Source of the DNA: Boswellia sacra
Taxonomy: Eukaryota > Streptophyta > Magnoliopsida > Sapindales > Burseraceae
Length of the DNA stretch: 64,000 nt
Assembly (NCBI GenBank): GCA_013180625.2
Contig: SNVD02013723.1
Coordinates: 682,001-746,000, forward strand
Direction: 5' to 3'
Shown: positions 24,378 to 36,000 of the stretch, one piece after another
Layout of the letters: each line of letters opens with the position of its first letter
How positions within the stretch are numbered: the stretch's first letter is position 1
The notes under the pieces: model-generated
Told to the model about the DNA's origin: nothing
Seen by the model: the letters and a program-made list of their open reading frames with translations, nothing else
Databases searched by the model: none
Position numbers and translations under genes: made by a program

Positions 24378-26435
24378 TAGGGTTGGAACCGGGGCGGGGC
24401 GGGTACGGGGCGGCCGGTATCCAGCCCCGCCCCGTTGACCCTTTTTTTTGCCCCGCCCCGCCCCTTTGCCCCTTTGCGGGGCGGGGCGGGGCGGGGCAAA
24501 AAAAATTTTAGTAGATCCAGACCCGCCCCGCCCCGCCCCGCCACTGTTTATATTTTTACAATCACACCCCTATAATCTTTATATTTTTCAACTTCATCCC
24601 TTATAATATTTATATCTTTGCAAATAACGCCCTTATCAATTTCTAATCATACCATTTATAACTATGATCATTTTTCAACAATCATAAAAATAATAAATCT
24701 TCAAACTAAAATCAAAATAGTTGTATATTATCATTTGATTTTATTAGTAATAATGTTACATATTCCATTAGAAATAATGTTAAAAGTTTATTATTGCTTG
24801 TAAACTAGTTAATTGATAATTTTTAAATAGTTGATAATACAATTAAATAATTTTTTAATGACATGTTCATTTAATTTCAATTTAATAATAGTAATAATAT
24901 GATTGGTATATACCAAATAATTAATATTATAAATATTTATGAAATACTAATAATTTAATTAACTAATTTAAATTACGATAAATCATATATTTAAAGTTAT
25001 AAGATTATTTTTATCATATTTCTATTTACATATTTAGAAAATAATATATTGATTATATTAAACATATACATTTTTAAAATAATATTTTTAATATTACAAT
25101 AATTTAAATAGTACTTAGTAATCTATATCAAGATTGTATATGTTACACAAATTTAATTACTATAAAATATAAATATTTACTTACCATTTGATTTTATTAG
25201 TAATAATGTTACATGCTTTATTAGAAATAATGTTAAAAATGTATTATTCTTGTAAACTAGTTAATTAACACTTTTTCAATAGTATGTTAATTTAATTTCA
25301 ATCTAATAATAGTAATAATATGATTTGTATATACTAATTAATTAACATTATATGTATTTATGAAACATTAATAATTAAAGTAATTAATTTATTTAAGAAT
25401 TTACGATAAATCATATATTTAAGATTATAAGATTATTTTTATCCTATTTTTATTTACATATTTGGGAAATAATATATTGATTATATTAAAGATATATATT
25501 TTTAAAATAATCATGTTAATATTGCAATAATTTAATTAGTACTTAGTAATCTATATCAAGATTGTATATATTATAAAATTTAATTATTATAAAATATAAA
25601 TATTTAATTATCATTAATTGTCATTTAATTATATTAGTAATAATGTTACATACTTTATTAGAAATAATGTTAAAAGTGTATTATTGCTTATAAATTATTT
25701 AATTGACAATTTTTTAAATAGTTGATAATACAATTAAATAAATTTTTAGTAACATGTTGATTTAATTTCAATCTAATAATCGCAATAATATTATTGGCAT
25801 ATACCAAATAATTAACATTATATATTTATGAAACATTAATAATTTAATTAATTAATTTAAATTACAATAAATCATATATTTAAGGTTTTAAGATTTTTTT
25901 ATCATATTTCTATTTACATATTTAAAAAATAATATACTGATTATATTATAGATATATATTTTAAAAATAATCTTGTTAATATTGTAATAATTTAATTAGT
26001 ACTTAATAATCTATATCAAGATTGTATATATTATACAAATTCAATTATTATAAAATACAAATATTTTATTTTTTCATTATAATATGAAGAAATTGATGTT
26101 AATATACTAAAAGATATTAATTATTAATTAAAATGTCATTTTTATTAAAGTATTTGCATTATTTGTAAAATTATTAAGAATTTATATATATAAAAAGTTT
26201 AACAAATATAACCTAAAAAATTACATAACAGTCCTAAACTTTAAAAATTTTATAAATATACCCCTAATCTTGCGGGGCGGGGCGGGTCTACGGGTCCAAA
26301 TGGCTAGACCCGGCCCCGGACCCGCCCCAGCCGGGGCAGAAATTTTCTGCCCCAGACCCGCCCCTATGATGACCCGCCCCGTTGGACCGGGTCCGACCGG
26401 GTCCGCAATGGGTCCGGGGCAAATGCCCAACCCTA
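24378..26435. mobile_element. Non-autonomous hAT element with GC-rich arms
   Basis: The 9-bp ends TAGGGTTGG / CCAACCCTA are perfectly inverted, and a perfect 8-bp target duplication GGTCTATC flanks them (24370-24377 and 26436-26443), the hAT length. Both arms (about 24385-24545 and 26272-26425) are dense in GGGGC/GCCCC, able to fold on themselves and striking against the AT-rich core. The core is a ~445-bp unit in three copies. No transposase frame; the Gly/Pro/Ala-rich frames in the right arm are by-products of the GC-rich repeats. Confidence 0.88.
24732..26066 (+). repeat. Three tandem ~445-bp copies inside the hAT element
   Basis: Copies begin at 24732, 25185 and 25622 (periods 453 and 437), each opening with CATTT(G/A)ATT and an AATAATGTTACAT box and ending near an ATATAAATATTT box. 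They differ by scattered substitutions and indels, so the triplication is old relative to the intact target duplication sequence. Confidence 0.85.
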
Positions 26436-26539
26436 GGTCTATCAAAGCGTCTTGTTCATCACTAATCTCATGTCCATTCTAGTGTGAGACGTATGACAGA
26501 TCAATCTCATATCCGTTCAAAATCCAAACTATGATATAC

Positions 26540-27137
26540 ATAGACGGAGCCAAGAAGGGGCCAGGGCCCCTCCTGGATTTGAAAATTTTTTTAGATTTAA
26601 ATTTTTTTTGAAATATATTATTTATTTTATCTCTTTTTTTAAATTATAAATTTAATTGAAGCTGATCTTTTTTTTATTGTCACCTCAATAAATTTAAAAT
26701 CATACTTTATCATTTGTGATTCTATCTATTTACATAAAATATGGGATTATATCTTCTTTTCAATTTATTTACATAAAATAATAAATTATTTCTTCTTCTT
26801 CTTCACTTCACTCGACATCCTCACCAAATAAAAACATATCTATCTTGTGTGTTTCGTCTATTTACATAACAAAAATTGGAAGTTAGTATATGCAAAATTA
26901 AAAATTTTCTTCTTGTCTTTTATTTATCGGTTTTTATCATATTAAGCAAATATACCATGATTTAATATTGTTGAAGATCACTTCTTTTTATTCTTCATCT
27001 TGATTTATAATTTATGGCTATTTACTTATTATCATTATATTATCTACGAAAATGAGACAATAGTTCTATGTAGTTGTTTTATTTTTTTATCCAATGACTT
27101 ACTAGTTGTTTTCATTGTTAATGTGTGTGTATGTGTA

Positions 27138-27189
<52 letters not shown>

Positions 27190-27718
27190 TTTAAACTGTG
27201 TTAAGGGTCATGATTTTGAATATTTTATATTTGTTATAATATAAATAAAATAAGCATGGACGTTACATGCCTCGTCTAATATTTATTTGTATCGTAAATT
27301 AATAATTGAAACTTTGTTAGATATATTGAATTATTTAAAGTTATCAATATTAAAAAATTTTAGATTTATTACTCAAAAGTCAACTATTATTTATTTGGAT
27401 AGTAAGTTACTAAGTTGATTATTCTTCTTTAAGAAAGTGTTTTTATTTTTTATTTTTTGAAAATTCATTTACATAACTAAATGAGGATCAATGGTCAAAT
27501 GAAAATTTAGTTAATAATATGTTAAATTAGATATTATATCATATTTTTAAAATATTAAATAATCAACTTAGTAATTTGATATGAAATTACTTAGTAATTG
27601 AATATATTATTATTAATATAAAATTTTGAAATTTTACGGTTCATAAACTTACATGACAAAAATTTTATTGTTCATGAAATTTTGCCCCCCGTGATAAACT
27701 TTCTGGCTCCGTCATTGA
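26540..27718. mobile_element. Non-autonomous hAT-like element with GACGGAGCCA ends
   Basis: Inverted ends share GACGGAGCCA about 3-5 bp inside each terminus (near 26543 and 27713). A perfect 8-bp duplication TGATATAC flanks the element at 26532-26539 and 27719-27726. This CGGAGCC-type end is common among plant hAT elements. The 1.18-kb interior is AT-rich with a TA microsatellite and no transposase. Confidence 0.78.
27137..27184. repeat. TA microsatellite
   Basis: About twenty TA units with one slip, inside the hAT element. It explains the Tyr-Ile repeat frame there. Confidence 0.93.
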
Positions 27719-27895
27719 TGATATACCTTTTAATATTAAACATCTCTTTTCAAACTATCATTTCAAATTATATCCCACATAAAATTACAACTTACGTTTA
27801 TATAATAATTATGTATACAATACTTTGTTCTTCTTTAACGTTTTGGCAAACATTGTGGTGGTTGGGTGATATTTGCCATAAATTCTTTTTTTTTT

Positions 27896-28985
27896 GGGAA
27901 AATTGAAAAAATGGACAAATTTAGGGGGCTGGTTTGAAAAATGGACATGTTCTGAAATATTTTCATCCCATAGACACTTTTGTGTCTAAAAGACAAAAAC
28001 ACCCCTGTCCTAAAATAAATTCCCAAAACCTTGTTATTTCATATCCTTCGGACAAATTTTTTTAAGAAAGACAGTAAAGCAAGACACAGAACAACGGAAA
28101 CCAGTAACAGCTCGAATCACTTAACTTCACTGTCCCAAAACAACCTCAATATCTGAAGCAGTAAGCAAAACGCGTAAGAGCAACTTTTCCTTAATCTCTC
28201 TGTAAATGGCATGAAAATTTAATGTATGTGTAGTGTTTTCGTCATTGCTCGCATTGGTAACTGACAACCGCATTATATAGCTTAAAAATGGTTTATGTAT
28301 GTGAACTAAGGGTAGAGATAGTGCCGTCTGTGTGAAAAAATGCTGGAAATTGGCTGTCGGTGTGCAAAAATGGGTTTTCGCAGTCGAAGGTCGAAGAAGA
28401 CGACTGTCTTCGAGTGTCGTCGAGTGTCGTCGAGTGTAGTCGAGTGTCGAGTGTAGTCGAGTGTTGTCGAGAAGTTCTGTCGGGACCGAATCACGACAAT
28501 TCGGATGGTGGTTTCGAGTGTCTAGCCATTGCCTCGATTCTAGGTTCGAGTGTTGCGTGTTCGAGTTCCGTCGAGGGTCTTGTGGATTGTCAAAAGTTCG
28601 TGTGTCGCGTGTCGAGAGTCGAGTGTAGGACGCGTGGAACCGACCTGTAGATGTCTCGAACCATTCATGTCGAGTGTTTCGAGAGTCGTGGACACCATTT
28701 TGTCGAGCTTTCGAGTAAGAGAGTCGAGTGTACAAGTTGACGAGTGTCGGACGACGAAGTTAGTCGAGTTCGAGTGTCGTGTCACATATGTCGAGTGTCG
28801 AGTGTTTTTGTCGAGTCTCGTCGAGCGTTTTGGCAGAACGCTCTTTTTTCCCACTTTTGCAAGCTATTTCATAATTATTTTTTGTCCACGGATCTTATAT
28901 GATATGATATATCTCAATCATGCAGGAAATGGAAACTTTACGCGTACTCATTGCATATAATGGTTCATGGATTGTGCAAGAGAAC
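27896..28985 (+). repeat. Left terminal inverted repeat of the MULE
   Basis: Matches the reverse complement of about 39,880-40,699. Similarity runs from the end, through the TCGAG array, and on past the transposase ATG at 28920 for some 60 bp. The left copy has extra sequence around 28,115-28,290 that is absent on the right. The inverted repeat therefore includes the likely promoter and leader of mudrA. Confidence 0.9.
28409..28829 (+). repeat. TCGAG motif array, left TIR
   Basis: About two dozen TCGAG motifs in ~420 bp, mostly as GTCGAGTG(T), irregularly spaced and nearly all in one orientation. Each carries a CpG in otherwise AT-rich DNA. It ends ~90 bp before the mudrA ATG. Frames read through it are Ser/Arg/Thr-rich artefacts. 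Confidence 0.9.
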
Positions 28986-31718
28986 GGTAGTTATTTGTAT
29001 GCCGGTGGGACGGGGAAGCCATTGATAATTCGTAGATGTGCTACTTATAACGAGTTGGTTGACTGTATTAGTACTAAAATGGGTTGGGATCTTCGTAAGA
29101 AAAGAATGAGTTTAGAGGTTCAATTTTCTTGTAAGGGTGTTCTTCCAATGCCGATTCGTATTGAGACTGACGACGATGTTTCTTTTTTCATACAACATTG
29201 TTTGGAGGACCAACAATCATATACACCGTTAGTTGTTAAAGTTGAAGATAGGGAGAAGCAAAGACAGAGGTCAGGGTCAGGATCCGATGCAATCCGTTGG
29301 CGAGAAGGATGTTCTCATCCCTCATTCTTTCGTTCAGCAAGTGGGAGCAACCAATTAAGTGAGTCTACTCCTGTTTGTGGACAACCAGAATTGAATGACG
29401 ATGTTGGCGTTGAATTTGAGCAGTGTTTAGGGCATGCGGGGCATGAGTCATTTGGGGTAGGGGTGTTATTTCAAAATGAAGAAGGAGTGCCTCCATCGAT
29501 GCCATCGAGATTGGTACGTCATCTTGACAGCATTAGAGAGTTTGAGAGTGTAGGTAATATTGATGATGTTAATGATGACGATGGTGGGAATGAATATTGC
29601 GAAGATACTGACGATGGTGGTGATGATGTTCGTGTGCATGTTGACGATGACAATAATGATTACACGGTTCATATTGAGAATGATGTTGAGGGATTGGATG
29701 ATTTTGTTGTTGATGGGCACAATGTAGCCGGTTCACATTTCGATAATGAGGGAGAACGGGAGATCTTGAATGATGTGAACCAGGATGAGCCGTTTACCGT
29801 GCCTTATCCAATTCACTCCACACCTACCGTGCCTCCTCCAATTCACTCCACACCTACTCGTCCAGTATATGGCCATCAGGAAGATCCGATGTCGAATAAT
29901 GACAGCTCTCAGGCTAACACATTCAGGTGGATGCCGCCTATCGTCCATCCACCCTCCACAGATGGCGATGATGCCTCATCATTTGTAGTTGACGAGATTG
30001 AGGTTGGGGTTGGACAGATGTTTAACAGCAAAACGGAGCTTCGAGAGAAGTTAGCGATGTTGGCATTAAGACGAAACTTTCAATTCAAGGTGAGGAACTC
30101 CAACGCCATAAGGTTTGAGGTTGTATGTCGTGCTGAATCTTGTAAATGGCGTTTACGTGCCATAAAGGTGGCCGATTCACATTTCTTCCAAGTGAAAACG
30201 TATAAGAACCACCACACGTGCTCCGGAGCCGGACTTCACCCAGTTCACAAACAGGCAACTGCACATGTCATTGGCAAACATATTAAGAGCAAATTCGTTG
30301 AGGCATCGAGAATATATCGTCCAAAGGATATTATGTCCGATGTTCAGGAGTCATTGGGTGTTAACATCACGTACAATAAGGCATGGAGGGCAAAGGAGGT
30401 AGCTTTGCAAGAACTTCACGGATCTCATGATGAATCATTCACACTACTCCCTCAGTACATGTACATGATTGAGAAAGCAAACCCGGGGACCAAAACGTCG
30501 TTAGAAACTGATGAGGATAACCATTTCAGATACTTTTTCATGAGTATGGGGGCCTCGATTGCTGGATTTGCATCGTCAATTAGGCCAGTTATTGCAGTTG
30601 ATGGTTCCTTTTTAAAAGGGAAATATAGGGGTACAATGTTTTTGGCTTCTTGTATGGATGGTAATAAACAAATATACCCCTTGGCATTTGGAATTGGGCA
30701 TTCTGAAAATGATGACTCCTGGAACTGGTTCATGAGACAGTTGCGTGATCATGTTGTACAAAATATCCAAGATCTTGTCTTCATTTCTGACCGTCATCGT
30801 AGTATTGAACGTGCTGTGGTTGCAGTTTTTCCTAATGCACTGCATGGATTGTGCACTCATCATCTCAAGGGTAACTTGAAGGCAACGTTCAAGGACAAGA
30901 CTTTGTTGGAATTGTACTACCGCGCTGCAAGGACATATCATTGTGCTGATTTCAACTATCATATGCGACAAATTGAATCGCATATGCCAGCAGCAGCAAT
31001 TTATCTTCGAGAGATCGGAGTCGAGAAATGGGCACGTTCACAGTTTCATGGTCGGCGGTATAACATAATGACAACAAATATAGCTGAGTCGATGAACAGC
31101 TGTTTGCGACACCATCGATTCCTCCCGGTGACGTTGTTAGCTGATTATTTTCGGGCCAACTTGCAGAAATGGTTCTATGAGCGTCGACAGCTCTTTGCTA
31201 ACTCAGAATCACATCTCTCACCCTGGGCAAACAAGTTGATGGAGGAGCGTTTAAAAGAAGGAGATCGTATGAGGGTTAGTGGTATATCTCTTACTATGTA
31301 TGAGGTTAGAGGCAACGACCGTGTTTGCATAGTTGACATGCACGCGCGTACATGCACGTGCCGTGTGTTTGATCTTGACCAGCTTCCGTGTGCACATGTA
31401 TTAGCGGTATGCAAACGTATGAATCTCCTTACATGCCATGATTACTGTGCCCATTGGTATACCACCGAAACATTGTTACATGCATATGCTCTCCCAGTAG
31501 TTCCTGTTGGAGTTAGTGAGGATTGGGCGGTTCCTGAGGAGGTTCGCAGTAGAGTGGTTCTCCCACCAGTGATGAGGAGACCAGCCGGTCGTCCTCGGAG
31601 GAATCAAATCCCTTCTGTCGGTGAGTCTAGCTCCTCTCGATCTTGCGGGCGTTGTGGAAGTTTCGGGCACAATCGTCAAACATGCCGAAACCCAGTTCCG
31701 CTGCATGACAGGGGATAA
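28920..31718 (+). CDS. mudrA: Mutator-like transposase (MURA family)
   Basis: A single uninterrupted frame of 932 residues, the DDE transposase that would cut and move the element by its inverted repeats. Residues 1-110 form a PB1-like N-terminal domain. An acidic linker (about 200-265, Asp/Asn repeats) follows. Residues 367-440 are a MuDR-type zinc-binding DNA-binding domain with Cys and a closing HHTC. The MULE transposase core has D561 (VDGSFLKG), D624 (ISDRH) and E723 (NIAESMN), all three catalytic acids. A SWIM zinc finger has C812, C814, C824 and H826. A CCHC knuckle has C909, C912, H917 and C922. ATG 28920 sits in CATGCAGG, which could instead be a 3' splice site, with the ATG at 28929 as true start. 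The start lies inside the left inverted repeat. Confidence 0.95.
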   Translation: MQEMETLRVLIAYNGSWIVQENGSYLYAGGTGKPLIIRRCATYNELVDCISTKMGWDLRKKRMSLEVQFSCKGVLPMPIRIETDDDVSFFIQHCLEDQQSYTPLVVKVEDREKQRQRSGSGSDAIRWREGCSHPSFFRSASGSNQLSESTPVCGQPELNDDVGVEFEQCLGHAGHESFGVGVLFQNEEGVPPSMPSRLVRHLDSIREFESVGNIDDVNDDDGGNEYCEDTDDGGDDVRVHVDDDNNDYTVHIENDVEGLDDFVVDGHNVAGSHFDNEGEREILNDVNQDEPFTVPYPIHSTPTVPPPIHSTPTRPVYGHQEDPMSNNDSSQANTFRWMPPIVHPPSTDGDDASSFVVDEIEVGVGQMFNSKTELREKLAMLALRRNFQFKVRNSNAIRFEVVCRAESCKWRLRAIKVADSHFFQVKTYKNHHTCSGAGLHPVHKQATAHVIGKHIKSKFVEASRIYRPKDIMSDVQESLGVNITYNKAWRAKEVALQELHGSHDESFTLLPQYMYMIEKANPGTKTSLETDEDNHFRYFFMSMGASIAGFASSIRPVIAVDGSFLKGKYRGTMFLASCMDGNKQIYPLAFGIGHSENDDSWNWFMRQLRDHVVQNIQDLVFISDRHRSIERAVVAVFPNALHGLCTHHLKGNLKATFKDKTLLELYYRAARTYHCADFNYHMRQIESHMPAAAIYLREIGVEKWARSQFHGRRYNIMTTNIAESMNSCLRHHRFLPVTLLADYFRANLQKWFYERRQLFANSESHLSPWANKLMEERLKEGDRMRVSGISLTMYEVRGNDRVCIVDMHARTCTCRVFDLDQLPCAHVLAVCKRMNLLTCHDYCAHWYTTETLLHAYALPVVPVGVSEDWAVPEEVRSRVVLPPVMRRPAGRPRRNQIPSVGESSSSRSCGRCGSFGHNRQTCRNPVPLHDRG

Positions 31719-31967
31719 TGTATACCAAATGTGTAAACCAAATGTTGATGTTTGCAACATTGTCTCTTTTTTTTTTTTTTAACAAATCCTAAGCTTTTGA
31801 AAATAATATATTTTGGGTGTTGGATTTTGGCACTGTAAAGCAGTATTATTGTATTAAACACATCTTTATGGGCGTTGTTGTTAAACAAAATAATCTTACC
31901 TGACGCCCAACCGAAAAATAATTTGGTATCTGATTCGAAATCTCTAAGAAACAAGTGTTCTGTCCAA

Positions 31968-32508
31968 TCGCTCGACGACACTCGACGGTAGAAACTCGAC
32001 GCTCGACTTAATTAGCGGAACAGAAAATGAAATGAAGGGAATGAAAATGAAAAAAACGAATGTTCGGCCTAAACGCTCGACGCAACTCGAAGGTATAACT
32101 CGACGCTCGATCTACACGACACACAGCCCCTCGAAGCTCGATCATATTGAACACGAACAGGCGAAGCTCGATCAACACGTCACACGAACACTCGAAGCCC
32201 GACCAACACGTCACACGAACACTCGAAGCACGACCACCACGTCACACGAACACTCGAAGCGCCATCAACCGGTCAGACAAACACTCGAAGCGCGGTTCAC
32301 TTCGTCACACCAACACTTGAAGCTCGAGCACACGTCAGACAAACACTCGAAGAGCGACTAAACCTGTCACACGACCACTCGACGCTCGAGCTCACGGCAC
32401 ACGAAGACTCGAACCTCGACTCTCGACCTCCGGAGGGTCTATAACATAATTTGCCTCGTCTCGACCCTCGACCTGCGACTCGCGATGACTGACACGTGGG
32501 GAGCTCGA
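31968..32508 (-). repeat. TCGA motif array after mudrA, reverse orientation
   Basis: About 25 CTCGA motifs in ~540 bp, many as ACACTCGAAGC, which is the inverse of the left array. Spacing approaches a loose 30-bp period between 32,130 and 32,400, where CACACGAACACTCGAAG-like units recur. Confidence 0.88.
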
Positions 32509-32865
32509 ACTTTGGGGTTTAAAAAGTTCTAGTTCTACCGTCACTTCCCGCTTCACTGCCATTTACTCCTACAAACCGTTTCAACTCTCCAAACTCACAG
32601 TAACGCACAGACAACGGTTGGGACGCAAACAGACGCGCAGCGACAATCATCTCAACTCCCGGCGACCACAGCACCGATCGGCATTCAGGTACGGCGTTTA
32701 TTTACCGGCCATGCATGTTGTTTTCACTAGTTCAGTGGATTTAGGGCTGTTTAATAATGTTTAGGCCGTTTATGTTTGTATATGTGATTTGAAAATGTAT
32801 TGTATGTGGTTGGTTTCGGCTGTCGTTGCCGGAAATTTACAAAGGAGTTATGTTGTGGTAGTGAC

Positions 32866-33001
32866 ACACTCGACACTCGGCAAATGAGTTTTGTCGAGTG
32901 TTGTCGAGATATGTCTAGTGTTGTCGAGACATGTCGAGTGTAGTTGTGTTATGTCGAGTCTTATCGAGTTTGTCGGGTTTCGTCGAGCTTTATCGAGCGT
33001 T
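32866..33001 (+). repeat. Short TCGAG motif array upstream of the protease gene
   Basis: Some eight GTCGAG motifs in forward orientation ending about 100 bp before ATG 33099. Its tail (GTCGAG...GCGTTTAGGCAGA) resembles the end of the left TIR array (GTCGAGCGTTTTGGCAGA, about 28810-28828), so it looks like a second copy of the gene-proximal TIR segment. Confidence 0.82.
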
Positions 33002-33098
33002 TAGGCAGATGCATGCTTTGTGGCTGTTTTTGGCTATTTTTTTGCCTTTTTGTTTCATATTGAACTATAATGGACTTCTTTTTGCCAATTTGAAGCAA

Positions 33099-36000
33099 AT
33101 GGCTGGTGAATTTGGACTGTCCTTCACGCTTAAGACACCGGATACGGAACACTACCAGGCCGTGGTCACAAACATGGCAGGTTGGGACTGTATACAATGG
33201 ATCCGGGCGAGCTTCAGTGCGAGGCAGAAGGAGATGTTTCGTGCAACATGTTTCGGATTTCTCCTAGACATCCGTCGGCTCTCCTTTCCGTCTCAGTTGG
33301 CGCACCACGTGCTTCAGTGGGAGGTTAACACCGTGGGGTACGACCGGGAGATGTGGTTCCTTGTTGAAGGTAAAAAATTGGTTTTCATGTACAATGTTGT
33401 TACAAAGTCATAGTTTTGCACGTATGATATTTTTAGTTATTTAACTGTAACATCGTTGTCATCTTATGTAATTTTTTTCCTTATTTGCAGGACGACTCAT
33501 TCGTTTTTCTGCGCACGAGTTCGGTTTGATAACCGGCTTACGATTTGCTTCCACGGTGCCACCAATACCGACGATGTTGCATCCGTGCCGATTGTTGGAT
33601 ACATACTTCGATGGCATGGACTTGGATCTCATCGCTTTGTATGAAAATCTTAAGAATATGAATGTGTCTCGTATGCCAGACGAGGATGCCGTGAAGCTAG
33701 GCGTGTACTACGTGCTTGAGCGTTTCTTCATGGCCCGGGATAGACGCCGACACGTGTCTAGGACATGGTTGAATTTTGTGGACAGACTGGATGAATTTAA
33801 TACGTATCCATGGGGTTCGTTGTCCTACGAAAAGACATTGGGCTCGATGAAGAGGGCTTTGGTTGGGAGGTTAGAAAATTACAAGAGGCGAGCCCAAGCG
33901 AAGACGAGGCAGGTGGAGCGCTATAACTTGGAGGGGTGCCCGTACGCCTTTCAGGTACGTTCTGCTATCCATGAGTGTGACCGTGTTGATTTCTGTTTGA
34001 TGTAATTTTAGTCCATGTCACTAACTAACCTGTTCGATGTAATTAAGGTTTGGTTGTACGAGGCCGTGCCTTACTTTGGCACACATTTTGGTACAGTGCC
34101 ACAGGAATGCGCGGCGAGGATACCACGGTTGTTGAAGTGGGAGACAGTTAAGACCCCGTCCCAGAACGCTACCTACACTGATATACTGAGGGTTAGGAGG
34201 CGGGTTAGTACGAATCCTGTGTTACATCGAATTGTCTTGTTTTTTGTTCAACCAAAAACTGATAACAGTTTCGCGTGATCTGATTATATGTTGACGCAGG
34301 CTAGGCCGCTCATCGTTTTAGAGCCATCCGTTGTGGAGCAGCAGACGGAGTGGTATGCACGGCTCAATGAAGTAGTTGGCATCCGTAGAGGTGCACATGT
34401 GGCTTGGGCAACAGCTACGGATGCTCCTTTACTGGCGGCGGAGAGCATTGAGCCACTTCCTGCTGAGGCGGCTGCAGCTCCACCTCCGGAGGGACCAGCA
34501 GCTCCACCTCCGGAGGGACCAGCAGCTCCACCTCCGGAGGGCCCATTAGGTCCACATCCAGAGGGTCCAGCAGGACCACCCCCTGAGGGACCGGGACCAG
34601 CAGCTCCACCTCCGGAGGGTCCATCAGCACCACCTCCGGAGGGTCCGCCAGCTCCACCTCCGGAGGGTCCATCAGCACCACCTCCGGAGGGTCTGCCAGC
34701 TCCACCTCCTGAGGGACCAGGACCAGCAGCTCCACCTCCGGAGGGTCCATCAGCACCACCTCCGGAGGGTCCGCCAGCTCCACCTCCGGAGGGTCCATCA
34801 GCACCACCTCCGGAGGGTCTGCCAGCTCCACCTCCTGAGGGACCGTCAGCTTCACCTTCTGAGCTCTCATCCGCTTCACCTCCTGCTGGCATCAGTTCCC
34901 CTGTTGACCTGGATGTGGTTGAAGCAACAGACACGGACAGTCCTGACATGGACGTAGGGCCTGGCAGTCCACCGCTGGAGCCTTTAAGTCCACTGCCAGA
35001 GCCGTTCCATAGTTCCGGAGCTCCCGGAGCATCGACGACGGCGTCGGGTCGGCAGGTAAGAAATGCCAGTCGGCATTAATATTCTTGTACGTATACATTT
35101 GCTGCTCTGTTGGTTAATGAAGACCCTTGTTACAATTCTCATGCAGGTGCCGCCGGTCCATGACGACTTCCAGAGCACAGTTTTGCGTGAACTTGCTCTG
35201 TTACGGGCGGAGAACAGGGAAATGCGTGAGGAGATAGCTCGTCTCCGCGAGGCCGTTCTGGACCTCGGTGCGAACTTCGGAAACGATGACACGGTACTTT
35301 CCAATATTTACATACTGGATTTTGACCTGTTCCACACACGCTTAAGCTGATGGTTATGTTTGTCTGATTTCAGGATTCAGATGCTGATTCCGACGGAGGT
35401 CCGGGTGATGACGGTGATGGTCCGCCGCCCGCGATTCCTGATTCCGTTAACCGGAATGTTCCTGCAGCCGATGCTCCTCCGGCAGCCTTAGTTTCACGCA
35501 GGGGTCGCCGCCTCCTACCAGCAAAGCATAAGCGGAGCCCCTTTGTCAGTCCACCAGGTAGGAAGAGGCCGAGGGTTCAGCAGCAGGAGGAAGCCACTGA
35601 CCAGCAGCAACCACAGCCCTCGGAGGAAGCCGCAGACCAGCAGCAGCCACAGTCAGAGGCCCCTTTACAATCCGAGGCGCCTATTGCTCAGTCGGAAGAC
35701 AATCGATCTCAGTGGCCATCAGCAGATGTAGGAACTGGTCTCATTTTGTGCCCTCCGGTTCCACTTTTCGACCCACGTGCCCTGATAGCAGAAGTTGACA
35801 TGAAGGGATTCCACGCGTGGCTGGCGGACGACACCAGAACAGATCGCGCTGAGTTGGCAGTCTTCAGCGCAGATCGTAAGTTCTTCACGACGCTGATCAG
35901 CCCATCAGAATGGCTTGAAGCTGAGGTACTTTCATATCATCTCTGGCTGTCGAATATTGCTATATACAATTGGATTCCTTATTGATAGCAATTGTTGTTT

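Larger units (their letters stand above)
31719..33098. other. Region between the two MULE genes
   Basis: No gene beyond short artefactual frames. It holds a reverse-oriented TCGA array (31968-32508), about 350 bp of unremarkable sequence that probably includes the protease gene promoter, and a short forward array (32866-33001). Confidence 0.6.

Noticed and set aside
26221..26482. Gly/Pro/Ala-rich frames on both strands
   Set aside because: They lie in the GC-rich arm of a hAT element and reflect its GGGGC repeats.
27886..27895. Poly(T) flanks as a target duplication of the large MULE
   Set aside because: Both sides are T runs of different length, so a 9-bp duplication cannot be told from chance.
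28127..28960. Open frames of 100-200 residues on both strands around 28,130-28,960
   Set aside because: They are produced by the TCGAG array, have Ser/Arg/Thr-biased repeats and no domain, and lie in a terminal inverted repeat.
34284..34949. Minus-strand frames of 154 and 221 residues
   Set aside because: They are opposite-strand readings of the 24-bp minisatellite in the Ulp1-like gene; the period of three keeps all frames open.
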